A stretch of 64,000 nucleotides of DNA from Serratia fonticola (GCF_001006005.1 NZ_CP011254.1:62001-126000), one strand, 5' to 3'. Positions 28,260 to 37,098 are shown, counted from the first letter of the stretch. The notes: generated by a model not told the origin, from the sequence alone. Numbers and translations: made by a program.

Positions 28260-28975
28260 CACGCCACCACCGGCAGTTCGATACTGCGATAGCTATGGGC
28301 AATGGTGCGCCCCAACACCTCATCCACCAGTTCCATACGGAACTCGGCTGATGGCCGGATCCCCCCGATCGCCGCCACCGTGCCGCAGGTCATTGCCAAG
28401 CCGTCACTCGGTAGCTGGGGGAGCGTCATGCCACTTTCTGGCAGTTGCTGCCCGCTCAGATAGCGTTCGAGCAAGTCACCGGGGGTGCGCAGGCTGGCGA
28501 GAGTCCCCTGCTGATAAAGCTGAAACGCGCCGTTTTCCTTTATCCATGAACGCAAGATCAAGGAGTCCCAGTGATCGCTCACTTCGTGTAACGGCCAGGC
28601 AGCACGCGCTACCGGTTTAACGCAGATCTGCTTGGACAGTGCTACGCTGTGTACTTCCAACTGACGATCGGTATGATCGGACGCTAATGAGACATACAGT
28701 TCGCCGCCATGGCTGAAAATCAGCGGTTCCGCTTCGCCGGAGGTCGCCTCGCCGATCACTTCGATGCATTCGCCTTGGCTAAGTTGATTAACCGCCACAC
28801 GGTAAAACAGCGGGACGCTGCTGGGTTGAGGGACGCCCAGCTCGGCCAGCTCCTGGATATGATGTTGAATTGCCTTATAATCACGACCGGTCCAACCAGC
28901 GATGACCAGATGATCGATGTCAGCATCCAGCGTCTTGGCACTACAGGTTTCTGGTAAAGTAAAGGTCAGCCTCAT
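28259..28975 (-). CDS. DUF2848 family protein (fumarylacetoacetate-hydrolase-like)
   Basis: This 238-residue protein resembles the DUF2848 family, which is related to the C-terminal domain of fumarylacetoacetate hydrolases. Segments fitting this include PLFYRV near residue 60, GEATSGEAEPLIF, HTDRQLEVHSVALSKQICVKP and MTCGTVAAIGGIRPSAEFRMEL. A hydrolase or decarboxylase acting on a keto-acid is plausible but inferred. It is the first gene of the operon and divergent from a GntR regulator. Confidence 0.75.
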   Translation of the reverse strand: MRLTFTLPETCSAKTLDADIDHLVIAGWTGRDYKAIQHHIQELAELGVPQPSSVPLFYRVAVNQLSQGECIEVIGEATSGEAEPLIFSHGGELYVSLASDHTDRQLEVHSVALSKQICVKPVARAAWPLHEVSDHWDSLILRSWIKENGAFQLYQQGTLASLRTPGDLLERYLSGQQLPESGMTLPQLPSDGLAMTCGTVAAIGGIRPSAEFRMELVDEVLGRTIAHSYRSIELPVVA

Positions 28976-29004
28976 GGCAATTGTGTCCCTTTGGTTAAAA
29001 TAGT

Positions 29005-29016
29005 GTGAAATTTCAC
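29005..29016. promoter_or_regulatory. Palindromic operator candidate for the GntR regulator
   Basis: GTGAAATTTCAC is a perfect 12-bp palindrome, flanked to give ATAGTGTGAAATTTCACTAT. It sits in the 125-bp divergent gap between the DUF2848 and GntR genes, where a local repressor would bind. Confidence 0.55.
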
Positions 29017-29100
29017 TATATCTTCAGTTAACAACTAAGCGACTGCCATGTGACGTTTTTGTGTACCATGTCTAAAAATTTCTTCTTGCAGGAGTAGTAT

Positions 29101-29781
29101 GTGAAGACCATTGACGCAGAAGATCGAGGGTTCCCGGTAGCAGAGGAAGCCGGTTTGTCACTTAATGAAGTGGCCTACCGCCGCTTCAAGCAGGCATTGG
29201 TGACGTTAAGTTACAAACCGGGTGAATACCTCAATACCGCGCAGGTAATGGGTGAACTGGATATGGGCAGGACACCGATCAATCAGGCGATCCACCGTCT
29301 GGCGAATGAGGGCTTGCTGCAGGTGATCCCGCGCAAAGGGGTGATGGTCTCGCCGCTGTCGATAGACGATGCGTTAGAGTTGATTGATGTCCGGCTGGCC
29401 AATGAAATGCTGTGTATGCGCCTGGCCAGTGCCAAGATCACCCAACCACAGGTTGCCGCACTGAACGCGCTGAATCAGCAGATTGAAGCCGCCAGCCTGG
29501 ATCGTGACCGGGTACGGATGATGACGTTGGATCATCAATTCCATCAGGAGCTGGCGCAGATCGCCGGGAATAACATGTTGACGGATATTCTGAGCGTACT
29601 GCACGCCAGAGCCCAACGTTTCTGGGCCAGCACGCTGTCGCGGGAAGGGCATATGCAGGAAGTTATCGATGAACACCGGGCGATTATCAGCGCGTTGGCC
29701 GCACAGGACAGCGACGCCGCCGCCAGTGCTGCACAGGCGCACATCCTGTCATTCCGCAGTGCGCTGTTACACGAAGGCTGA
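29101..29781 (+). CDS. GntR-family (FadR/FCD) transcriptional regulator
   Basis: This 226-residue regulator has a winged helix at residues about 20-90 (LVTLSYKPGEYLNTAQVMGELDMG, TPINQAIHRLANEGLLQVIPRKG) and an FCD effector domain at about 95-220. The metal-type histidine positions are visible in LDHQFHQEL, VLHARAQRFW and IDEHRAII. It starts at GTG 29101, six or seven bases after AGGAG. It is divergent from the DUF2848-amidase operon and probably represses it until a substrate carboxylate binds. The identity of the ligand is unknown. Confidence 0.92.
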   Translation: MKTIDAEDRGFPVAEEAGLSLNEVAYRRFKQALVTLSYKPGEYLNTAQVMGELDMGRTPINQAIHRLANEGLLQVIPRKGVMVSPLSIDDALELIDVRLANEMLCMRLASAKITQPQVAALNALNQQIEAASLDRDRVRMMTLDHQFHQELAQIAGNNMLTDILSVLHARAQRFWASTLSREGHMQEVIDEHRAIISALAAQDSDAAASAAQAHILSFRSALLHEG

Positions 29782-29818
29782 ATAGTCTAAAGAGTGGGAA
29801 TGGGGAATAGGCGGCTAG

Positions 29819-30520
29819 CTACAACCCCAGGATTTCCTTCACAAACGGAATGGTCAGCTTGCGCTGTGCCGTGATCGACGCGCGATCCAGCTGATCGAGC
29901 GTCATAAACAGCGTGCGCATTTCACGATCCAGACGCTTGAGCAGGAAACGGCCCACGTCTTCCGGCAGTTCGAAACCACGCAGTTTGGCGCGCAACTGCA
30001 ACGCCTGTAGTTTCTCTTCGTCCGACAGTGGCTGTAACTTGTAGATCTGCCCCCAATCCAGGCGCGAGGCCAGATCCGGCAAATGCAGATTTAGCTGGCG
30101 CGGCGGACGATCGCCAGTGATAAACAGGCGGGTGCGGCCGGTTTCCAGAATGCGGTTATAGAGATTGAAAATCGCCATTTCCCATTCCTCATCACCGGCA
30201 ATGCACTCGATGTTATCGATGCAGACCAACGCCAGCTGTTCCATGCCGTCCAGCACTTCGGGCACAAAATAGGCCCGCTTATCCAAGGGCACATAGCCTA
30301 CCGCTTCGCCACGCTGCGAGAGTTCGGCACAGGCCGCATGCAGCAAATGGCTGCGTCCCCCGCCTTCGCGTGACCAGAAATAGATGTAGCTACCATGCTC
30401 CTGACGGACTGCGGATTGGATCGCGGCTAATAAGGATGGGTTCTCACCCGGATAAAAACTGGCAAAAGTTTCATCATCGGGTAGATAAAGTGGCAGTGAA
30501 AGCTGTGCCGGCGTATTCAG
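29819..30520 (-). CDS. hda: DnaA regulatory inactivator Hda, CTG start
   Basis: This 233-residue AAA+ protein works with the sliding clamp to stimulate DnaA-ATP hydrolysis after replication starts. I extend it past the first ATG (30346) to CTG 30520. The upstream frame encodes [10 protein letters not shown] with the clamp-binding QLSLPL motif and the [13 protein letters not shown] nucleotide loop. The length then equals E. coli Hda, which is known to begin at CTG. GAGGTG precedes the CTG by 5 nt. The C-terminal half ([33 protein letters not shown]) is nearly the same as in E. coli. It is adjacent to uraA in E. coli, but here accessory genes intervene. Confidence 0.95.
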   Translation of the reverse strand: MNTPAQLSLPLYLPDDETFASFYPGENPSLLAAIQSAVRQEHGSYIYFWSREGGGRSHLLHAACAELSQRGEAVGYVPLDKRAYFVPEVLDGMEQLALVCIDNIECIAGDEEWEMAIFNLYNRILETGRTRLFITGDRPPRQLNLHLPDLASRLDWGQIYKLQPLSDEEKLQALQLRAKLRGFELPEDVGRFLLKRLDREMRTLFMTLDQLDRASITAQRKLTIPFVKEILGL

Positions 30521-30692
30521 AAAAGCACCTCAACCAAAACTGGCAGGAAAACGCGAAGAGTCTACCACAGAAAGCAACCGCTGTTGAACCCGCCATGAGA
30601 ACAACGCGATTTAGTTGCCAAATTTGTCTTATACGGCAAAGCTGTTCTAAGATAAATCGCACAAATTGAAGATGACCGAAAGGAGCTAGACC

Positions 30693-31190
30693 GTGAAAGC
30701 GTGGAATAAAGTGCTATTGGCCTCAATGGTAGGTTTACTGCTGGTGGGCTGCGATGATGCCAAGGTCGATTCTCATCTGGATAAGGCCAAAGACAGTGCC
30801 GAACAAATGAAAGATGCGGCGGAAAAGAAAGCGGATCAACTGACCGACGATGCCAAGGCCAAAGCGGAAGAGATCAAGCAGGCCGCGGCGGCCCAGACGG
30901 AACAGCTGAAGGACCAAGCTTCCGCCATTAAAGATGACGCCGCCAAGCAGGCGGATGCCCTCACTGATGATGCCAAGGCCAAGGCCGCAGCAATCAAACA
31001 GGATGCTGACAAACAAAGCCAGCAGCTGATCGATCAAGCCAAAAACATCAAGGCCGATGCGATCAACGGAGCGAACGATCTGGCGCAACAGGCCAAGGCA
31101 AAAACCGAACAGCTCAAGAACAGCATGGACAATAAGGCTCAACAAGCCGACGGTAAAACCGAACAACCGGCTCAGCCCGCTAATCAATAA
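30693..31190 (+). CDS. Coiled, repeat-rich lipoprotein of unknown function
   Basis: This 165-residue lipoprotein has a signal peptide and lipobox LVGC (Cys20). Asp at +2 suggests retention in the inner membrane by the Lol rule. The rest is an Ala/Lys/Asp/Gln-rich helix without aromatic residues. TDDAKAKA recurs at residues 51 and 91, a 40-residue (120-bp) internal repeat resembling LEA- or apolipoprotein-like amphipathic helices. It starts at GTG behind AAGGAGC. A periplasmic spacer or stress protein is possible; I do not recognise it. It lies just upstream of hda, divergently. Confidence 0.8.
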   Translation: MKAWNKVLLASMVGLLLVGCDDAKVDSHLDKAKDSAEQMKDAAEKKADQLTDDAKAKAEEIKQAAAAQTEQLKDQASAIKDDAAKQADALTDDAKAKAAAIKQDADKQSQQLIDQAKNIKADAINGANDLAQQAKAKTEQLKNSMDNKAQQADGKTEQPAQPANQ

Positions 31191-31581
31191 ACAGATTTGC
31201 TCTGTATGGGCGCAGCATGCTGCGCCCGCTTGACTACTCATCCAAGTTGTCTATCAGCGTGATGATGGATAATTTAAAGTCTTTTGGGACACACCGACTC
31301 AGTCAGCAGAATACGCATTTGCGAATGCAGAGCAAAACGGGGATACCAAGATAAATATTGTACTTCACATGTGGCGCAGAGGTGGAACGCTCATGACGTG
31401 CGTAGCCAGTCAGAATACTTCGGAGTAACTTCCCCTAAAACCTCTCGGTTTTTTCATCTTATATCCCCACCCGCATTGGGCAATGAGTATGCGGCGGATT
31501 GTACTAAATACGGATAAGACTTTACATGCACTGGGAATAATCTTATCCTTAAGGGTGGCGTTCATTACTCAGAGGATTGAG
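31191..31581. other. Intergenic stretch before the winged-helix regulator
   Basis: These 391 bp hold the GGGCGCAGCATGC palindrome at the left end and otherwise no recognisable gene. A short frame at 31284-31517 has no support. The promoter of the regulator is presumably at the right end. Confidence 0.35.
31208..31227. repeat. REP-like palindrome, GGGCGCAGCATGC family, copy 2 (perfect)
   Basis: GGGCGCAGCATGCTGCGCCC is a perfect 20-bp palindrome 17 bp after the lipoprotein stop codon. It could act as its terminator or RNA end protector. Confidence 0.7.
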
Positions 31582-32376
31582 ATGGTTGGTTACTATTTGA
31601 TAGATAAAAAGATAGTTTACAATAATGATCACGGGGAAATTTTCAACCTTAATGAGCCAGAAGTAAAAGTAAAGCTTTCTAACCCTGCGGCTAAATGTTT
31701 ACAGAAACTCATTGATGCAGATCATCAAATTGTCTCGCCAGATGAGCTTATCGATGACATTTGGGGACAGAAAGGCGTCATCGTAGGCACTAATACCCTA
31801 TATCAGCATATCTATATCCTGAGAAAACACCTTTGCTCACTGGGATTAGATAAAAACATTATTAAAACCACGCCGCGCTCCGGGTTCAATATCCCGCAAG
31901 AATTTACTATTGAGCCATTTCAGGATAAAGTTGAATACGTAAAACAAGAAGATCATCAAGAACAACATCAACAGGCGGAAGAAAAACCTGCATTAACAAT
32001 CAATGAGTTACCCAAGAAAAAACCAGGTTTTCTAAAAAAACGCAGTATCTATTCTTTAGTGGTGGTTCTCACCCTCATTATTGCCTCATCAATTTACATT
32101 TATAACACCAAAAAACCTTTAGAAGCCGATTACACCTTAATAGGGAAGTATCAAAATTGTGATATTTATGGAGAGAATGGAAGATTCACCCTCTTATATA
32201 TCAAATCAAGAATTGAAAATCACAACATAGAGTGTAATAACGAAGGAAACCAGTCTTTGTATTACTTTGGAAATCCTGCAATTAAACGAGAGTCAATTTT
32301 CTTATGTGACAACCGCATTGATGGTGATGCTAGAAGTAATTGTAAATCATATCATTGGACTGGCTATGAAAACTAA
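31582..32376 (+). CDS. Membrane-anchored winged-helix regulator (CadC/ToxR/MarT-like)
   Basis: This 264-residue protein has an OmpR/CadC-type winged-helix DNA-binding domain at residues about 1-108 (VSPDELIDDIWG, GTNTLYQHIYILRKHL, IIKTTPRSGFNIP). A Gln/Glu/Lys linker leads to one transmembrane helix at about 155-174. The periplasmic domain of about 85 residues has four cysteines (193, 218, 242, 254), possibly redox-sensing disulfides. I start at ATG 31582 behind AGAGG; a frame from 31483 adds an unlikely N-terminus. It is AT-rich compared with neighbours, suggesting transfer. It overlaps the next gene by 11 bp. Confidence 0.85.
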   Translation: MVGYYLIDKKIVYNNDHGEIFNLNEPEVKVKLSNPAAKCLQKLIDADHQIVSPDELIDDIWGQKGVIVGTNTLYQHIYILRKHLCSLGLDKNIIKTTPRSGFNIPQEFTIEPFQDKVEYVKQEDHQEQHQQAEEKPALTINELPKKKPGFLKKRSIYSLVVVLTLIIASSIYIYNTKKPLEADYTLIGKYQNCDIYGENGRFTLLYIKSRIENHNIECNNEGNQSLYYFGNPAIKRESIFLCDNRIDGDARSNCKSYHWTGYEN

Positions 32377-32866
32377 AATCATTATTCCATTAGTAATATT
32401 AATATGTGCCATACTGGCCGTAGCGTATTACTTTCTTTATTTAGATAACAAAACAGAGACTATCTCTTGTGAGTCTAAGCTTTATTTTAAATTTTTTGTG
32501 CCAAAACCTGAAGTGGTTGCCAACTATAACATTATAATAAATTTAAAAGGCGACAGTGACAAAGATGATGGCAGAGGTAAATTCTCAATAACTGCAAACT
32601 TTTATGATGGGATGAACAAGTACTTTATCAGGCGTGATGTCATTGCCAGCTACCAAGTTGACGATAATGGTTTGTATTTTTTCAAAACCCTTTATATCAA
32701 TAAGTATGCCCGAGATACCATTCCTGAGAATGTCGAAAAACGCCTTGTGCCAGATGTTTTTGCTAAAATAAACAGTCTGTCAGGCTACACCATACGCCCA
32801 GCAGGTAAGCAAGGGTACTTTATCTATGAAACCGACATTCCGGTCTTTTATTGTAATCGGTTATAA
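32366..32866 (+). CDS. FidL-like small membrane protein
   Basis: This 166-residue protein has one N-terminal transmembrane segment (residues 5-24) and a periplasmic domain with Cys near residue 35 and near the C-terminus. Size, topology and its place directly after a CadC-like regulator match the MarT-FidL pair of Salmonella SPI-3 and related enterobacterial pairs. The start ATG 32366 overlaps the regulator's 3' end by 11 bp, implying translational coupling. Its role may be to modulate the regulator's periplasmic domain, as other small partners of ToxR-like proteins do; this is inference. It is AT-rich. Confidence 0.6.
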   Translation: MKTKIIIPLVILICAILAVAYYFLYLDNKTETISCESKLYFKFFVPKPEVVANYNIIINLKGDSDKDDGRGKFSITANFYDGMNKYFIRRDVIASYQVDDNGLYFFKTLYINKYARDTIPENVEKRLVPDVFAKINSLSGYTIRPAGKQGYFIYETDIPVFYCNRL

Positions 32867-32868
32867 CC

Positions 32869-33032
32869 GGGCAACCGTTGGCAGATATACTACACTGTTG
32901 CCCAATTATCCGTGCCAATAGCCTGCTATCAAGACACAGCAAGCAGGCTATAGTGGACCTAGAAGCACTCAATAGACATCGCCTGGTCATGAAGCCAATA
33001 TTCCCACCGTTAAGGTGAGTCATATTGGCACA
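32869..33032. repeat. Nested inverted repeats between convergent genes
   Basis: GGGCAAC (32869-32875)/GTTGCCC (32897-32903), TAGCCTGCT (32919-32927)/AGCAGGCTA (32942-32950), and GTGCCAATA (from 32912)/TATTGGCAC (about 33024-33032) are perfect inverted pairs. They lie between the FidL-like gene and uraA and may serve as terminators or mark an old insertion boundary. Confidence 0.5.
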
Positions 33033-33079
33033 ATCACTATCAGGCCCGCTCTACCAGCAAGCTAATAGAGCTTTGCCGA

Positions 33080-34369
33080 TTATTTTTGGTCCAGTCGCTC
33101 TTCTGGCACATCAATCACTTCTTCTTCCTTGCGGTACAGGCTGATCAGTTTGAACAGCAAGCTCAGGCCGACGCCGACGATGGTCGCCAATGCCATACCT
33201 TTCAACTCCGCCGCACCGATATGCACTTTCGCGCCGCTAACGCCGATAATCAGGATCACCGAGGTCAGGATCAGGTTCTGCGCCTTGTTGTAATCCACCT
33301 TGGATTCAATCAATACGCGGATACCCGAAGCGCCAATCACGCCATACAGCAACAGAGAAACACCGCCCATCACCGGCACCGGTACCACCTGGATCGCCGC
33401 CGCCAGCTTGCCTACGCAGGAAAGCAGAATGGCCAGAATTGCCGCTCCGCCGATCACCCAGGTGCTGTAAACCTTGGTGATGGCCATGACACCAATGTTC
33501 TCACCATAGGTGGTGTTAGGCGTAGAGCCGAAGAAGCCGGAGATCACGGTGGAAATGCCGTTGGCGAACATTGAGCGGTGCAGGCCCGGATCGCGCAGCA
33601 GGTCCTTCTTGACGATATTCGCCGTGACTACCAGGTGACCAACGTGCTCGGCAATCACCACCAATGCCGCAGGCAGAATGGTGAAGATGGCAAACCACTC
33701 AAAGCGTGGCGTGTAGAAGGTCGGCAAGGCAAACCAGTGCGCGTCACGGATTGGCGTCAGATCCACCACGCCCATAAAGAACGACAGCGCATAGCCTACC
33801 AACACCCCGATCAGGATCGGGATAATCGCCAGGAAGCCGCGGAACAGCACCGAGCCCAATACGGTAACACCCAGCGTCACCAGTGAAATAGTGATGGTCG
33901 TGCTGTCTGCGGAGGTACCTTCCGCCGGTAACAATCCGGCCATGTTGGCCGCCACGCCTGCCAGTTCCAAACCGATAACGGCAACGATTGCGCCCATTGC
34001 CGCAGGCGGAAACATCACGTCCAGCCATCCGGTTCCGGCCTTCTTGACGATCAGCGCGACCAGGCAGAACAGCACGCCACACATGATAAAACCACCCAGT
34101 GCAACCTCATACCCCAGCGGCAACAGCAGCAACACCGGTGAAATAAACGCAAAGCTGGAGCCCAGATAGGCGGGTATCTTGCCCTTACAGATAAACAGAT
34201 ACAGCAATGTTCCCACGCCGTTGAACAACAGCACCGTCGCCGGGTTGATCTTGAACAGGATCGGCACCAGCACGGTGGCCCCGAACATGGCAAACAGATG
34301 CTGGAAGCTGAGTGGGATGGTCTGGAACAGCGGCGGGCGTTCACTAACGCCGATGGCGCGACGGGTCAT
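33080..34369 (-). CDS. uraA: Uracil:H+ symporter UraA
   Basis: This 429-residue inner-membrane protein with 14 helices imports uracil with protons. It has the exact E. coli length when started at ATG 34369 (MTRRAIGVSERPP), which has AGAGGA upstream; the longer frame from 34426 is discarded. Conserved NAT/NCS2 features are FGATVLVP, the substrate-binding PPAAMGAIVAVIGLELAG, IAEHVGHL and GSTPNTTYGENIGV. It is downstream of upp, behind an intercistronic terminator-like hairpin. Confidence 0.98.
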   Translation of the reverse strand: MTRRAIGVSERPPLFQTIPLSFQHLFAMFGATVLVPILFKINPATVLLFNGVGTLLYLFICKGKIPAYLGSSFAFISPVLLLLPLGYEVALGGFIMCGVLFCLVALIVKKAGTGWLDVMFPPAAMGAIVAVIGLELAGVAANMAGLLPAEGTSADSTTITISLVTLGVTVLGSVLFRGFLAIIPILIGVLVGYALSFFMGVVDLTPIRDAHWFALPTFYTPRFEWFAIFTILPAALVVIAEHVGHLVVTANIVKKDLLRDPGLHRSMFANGISTVISGFFGSTPNTTYGENIGVMAITKVYSTWVIGGAAILAILLSCVGKLAAAIQVVPVPVMGGVSLLLYGVIGASGIRVLIESKVDYNKAQNLILTSVILIIGVSGAKVHIGAAELKGMALATIVGVGLSLLFKLISLYRKEEEVIDVPEERLDQK

Positions 34370-34462
34370 GGGGTGTTTTTCCTCTGAGTTAGTATCAGTT
34401 GTGTTGGCTTGGTGATCAATGCTCAATGGATTACCAGGGTTGGCAATCCAAAGGGCATTAAA

Positions 34463-34484
34463 AAGCCGACTCTCAGGTCGGCTT
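34463..34484 (-). terminator. Intercistronic terminator/attenuator between upp and uraA
   Basis: On the minus strand AAGCCGAC-CTGAGA-GTCGGCTT is followed by TTTAA, 6 bp after the upp stop. It probably lowers uraA expression relative to upp. Confidence 0.7.
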
Positions 34485-34489
34485 ATTTA

Positions 34490-35116
34490 TTATTTGGTAC
34501 CAAATATCTTATCGCCTGCATCACCCAGGCCAGGCACGATGTACCCTTTGTCATTCAGGCATTGATCGATCGACGCGGTATACAGCTCAACATCCGGATG
34601 CGCTTTCTCCAGCGCGGCGATCCCTTCAGGAGCAGCGACCAGTACCAGCACCTTGATGCTGCTACAACCGGCTTTCTTCAGCAGGTCGATGGTTGCGATC
34701 ATCGAACCACCGGTAGCCAGCATTGGGTCAACCACCAGCGCCATACGCTCGTCAATGTTGGAAACCAGTTTCTGGAAATATGGGACCGGCTCCAGGGTTT
34801 CTTCATCACGATAAACCCCAACCACGCTGATACGAGCACTCGGTACGTGCTCCAGTACCCCTTCCATCATGCCCAGACCGGCACGCAGGATTGGCACTAC
34901 GGTAATTTTTTTCCCTTTAATCTGCTCAACTTCAACCGGCCCACACCAGCCTTCGATGGTAACTTTCTCGGTTACCAGATCGGCGGTCGCTTCATAGGTC
35001 AGCAAACTACCCACTTCAGAAGCCAGCTCACGAAAGCGTTTGGTGCTGATATCATGTTCGCGCATCAGACCAAGCTTGTGCTTAACCAGCGGGTGTTTCA
35101 CCTCAACGATCTTCAT
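34490..35116 (-). CDS. upp: Uracil phosphoribosyltransferase
   Basis: This 208-residue salvage enzyme makes UMP from uracil and PRPP. The PRPP loop [18 protein letters not shown] and the uracil-binding [18 protein letters not shown] end are present, and length equals E. coli. I start at the second of two adjacent ATGs (35116), 8 nt from AGGAG. The frame from 35344 is only upstream read-through. It is the first gene of upp-uraA and divergent from purMN. Confidence 0.98.
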   Translation of the reverse strand: MKIVEVKHPLVKHKLGLMREHDISTKRFRELASEVGSLLTYEATADLVTEKVTIEGWCGPVEVEQIKGKKITVVPILRAGLGMMEGVLEHVPSARISVVGVYRDEETLEPVPYFQKLVSNIDERMALVVDPMLATGGSMIATIDLLKKAGCSSIKVLVLVAAPEGIAALEKAHPDVELYTASIDQCLNDKGYIVPGLGDAGDKIFGTK

Positions 35117-35271
35117 CATTTTTCTCCTATTAAGGTGGTTGACGGCCAAAAAAATCGCCGGATTATACCGCCTTTTGCTTCCGACGCCACTACCAATAGC
35201 CGGATCGAGATCAACAAAAGAGTGATCAACAGTATAGAAGACGAAAAGTTCGAGCGGGCTCACATGGTTCT

Positions 35272-35287
35272 CGCAAACGTTTGCTTG
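35272..35287. promoter_or_regulatory. PurR operator upstream of purMN
   Basis: CGCAAACGTTTGCTTG contains the perfect PurR half-sites GCAAAC/GTTTGC. It is centred about 93 bp before the purM start, consistent with purine repression; upp is on the other side. Confidence 0.85.
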
Positions 35288-35371
35288 CGCTGTTAGAATT
35301 GCCGCGCCTGGTTCCGGCATCACCGCCGGAAGCACCGTTCTCAAACCGCAAACCGTCGTGGGGATCGCGCA

Positions 35372-36409
35372 GTGACCGACAAAACCTCTCTCAGCTATAA
35401 AGACGCAGGTGTCGATATCGATGCTGGCAACGCATTGGTAGACCGCATCAAAGGTGTAGTGAAACAGACCCGCCGCCCGGAAGTCATGGGTGGGCTGGGC
35501 GGTTTTGGCGCCCTGTGCGCGTTGCCGCAGAAATACCGCGAGCCGATACTGGTTTCCGGCACCGACGGCGTGGGTACCAAGCTGCGTCTGGCAATGGATT
35601 TAAAACGCCACGACACCATCGGTATCGATCTGGTGGCGATGTGCGTTAACGATCTGGTGGTTCAGGGCGCCGAGCCATTGTTCTTCCTCGATTACTTCGC
35701 TACCGGCAAGCTGGATGTGGATACCGCCGCCAGCGTGATCACCGGGATTGCCGAAGGGTGTAAACAGTCCGGCTGTGCGTTAGTCGGTGGCGAGACCGCG
35801 GAAATGCCCGGCATGTACCACGGTGAAGACTATGACGTCGCAGGTTTCTGCGTGGGCGTGGTTGAGAAATCAGAAATCATCGACGGCAGCAAAGTACAGT
35901 CTGGTGATGCGCTGATCGCTCTGGGCGCTTCAGGCCCGCATTCCAACGGTTATTCGCTGGTGCGCAAAATCCTGGAAGTGAGCAAAACCGACCCCACCAC
36001 CACTGATCTGGCAGGCAAACCGCTGGCAGACCATCTGCTCGAGCCGACCAAGATTTACGTCAAATCGGTACTGGAATTGATCGAGAAAGTGGAAGTGCAC
36101 GCGATTGCTCACCTGACCGGCGGCGGCTTCTGGGAAAACATCCCACGCGTATTGCCAGAAGGGATGCAGGCGGTGATCGACGAGTCGAGCTGGCAGTGGC
36201 CTGCCGTGTTTAGCTGGTTGCAGCAGGCGGGCAACGTGAGCCGTCATGAAATGTACCGTACCTTTAACTGCGGTGTCGGTATGGTGATTGCGCTGCCACA
36301 GGAGTCGGTAGAAAAAGCCATCGCAATATTGACCGCCGCGGGTGAAAAAGCCTGGCAGATTGGTAAACTGACCGCTTCTTCTGACGAACAACAAGTGGTC
36401 ATCCAGTGA
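35372..36409 (+). CDS. purM: Phosphoribosylformylglycinamidine cyclo-ligase (AIR synthetase)
   Basis: This 345-residue enzyme, the E. coli length, closes the imidazole ring of FGAM with ATP to give AIR in purine synthesis. The [39 protein letters not shown] and [14 protein letters not shown] signatures are intact. The start is GTG 35372. It is coupled to purN by a TGATG overlap and preceded by a PurR box. Confidence 0.98.
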   Translation: MTDKTSLSYKDAGVDIDAGNALVDRIKGVVKQTRRPEVMGGLGGFGALCALPQKYREPILVSGTDGVGTKLRLAMDLKRHDTIGIDLVAMCVNDLVVQGAEPLFFLDYFATGKLDVDTAASVITGIAEGCKQSGCALVGGETAEMPGMYHGEDYDVAGFCVGVVEKSEIIDGSKVQSGDALIALGASGPHSNGYSLVRKILEVSKTDPTTTDLAGKPLADHLLEPTKIYVKSVLELIEKVEVHAIAHLTGGGFWENIPRVLPEGMQAVIDESSWQWPAVFSWLQQAGNVSRHEMYRTFNCGVGMVIALPQESVEKAIAILTAAGEKAWQIGKLTASSDEQQVVIQ

Positions 36410-37047
36410 TGAAAAAGATTGTGGTGTTGGTCTCCGGCCAGGGGAGTAATCTCCAGGCGCTGATCGACGCCTGCCAACAGGGCCGGATCGCCGCCACTAT
36501 CGTGGCGGTATTCAGCAATAACGCGCAGGCATATGGCCTGCAGCGTGCCGAGGAAGCTGGCATTGCCGCTCAAGCGCTGGATGCCAAAGACTTTGCCGAT
36601 CGCGAAGCCTTTGACGCCGCGCTGGCGCAAGCTATCGACCAATACCAACCCGATTTGGTGGTGTTGGCCGGTTATATGCGCATTCTCAGCAACGCCTTTG
36701 TGCAGCACTATGCCGGGCGTATGCTGAATATCCACCCTTCCCTGCTGCCGAAATACCCCGGGTTGCATACCCATCGCCAGGCTATCGACAACGGCGACGC
36801 CGAACATGGCACTTCGGTGCATTTCGTCACGGAGCAGCTCGACGGTGGCCCGGTGATCCTGCAAGCCAAAGTGCCGATCTTCCCCGGTGACGAGGAAGAT
36901 GAGGTCATTGAGCGTGTGCAGACCCAGGAACACACCCTATACCCGCTGGTGGTGAGCTGGTTTATCGAAGGGCGGCTGGCAATGCGCGATAACGCTGCCT
37001 GGCTGGATGGTGAACGCCTGTCAGCACAAGGTTATGCCGCCGACTGA
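36409..37047 (+). CDS. purN: Phosphoribosylglycinamide formyltransferase
   Basis: This 212-residue enzyme transfers a formyl group from 10-formyl-tetrahydrofolate to GAR. The active-site Asn107 and His109 lie in MLNIHPSLLPKYPGLHTH, and the catalytic Asp is in EQLDGGPVI. I start at ATG 36409, overlapping the purM stop by one base; the GTG at 36406 would add one residue. A strong terminator follows. Confidence 0.97.
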   Translation: MKKIVVLVSGQGSNLQALIDACQQGRIAATIVAVFSNNAQAYGLQRAEEAGIAAQALDAKDFADREAFDAALAQAIDQYQPDLVVLAGYMRILSNAFVQHYAGRMLNIHPSLLPKYPGLHTHRQAIDNGDAEHGTSVHFVTEQLDGGPVILQAKVPIFPGDEEDEVIERVQTQEHTLYPLVVSWFIEGRLAMRDNAAWLDGERLSAQGYAAD

Positions 37048-37069
37048 CCCGCAATTTAACCGCAATCTA

Positions 37070-37098
37070 AACGGTGCCTTTCACGGTACCGTTTTTTT
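37070..37098 (+). terminator. Intrinsic terminator of purMN
   Basis: AACGGTGCC (37070-37078) pairs with GGTACCGTT (37085-37093, one G-U pair) and runs into a row of T residues. Confidence 0.85.

Noticed and set aside
30735..31241. 168-codon minus-strand frame opposite the lipoprotein gene
   Set aside because: Created by the repetitive codons of the lipoprotein; Leu/Gly-rich nonsense on the other strand.
34370..34426. N-terminal extension of UraA
   Set aside because: The start at 34369 matches the E. coli protein exactly and has its own AGAGGA.
36244..36933. 229-codon minus-strand frame across purM/purN
   Set aside because: Antisense shadow of two conserved purine genes.
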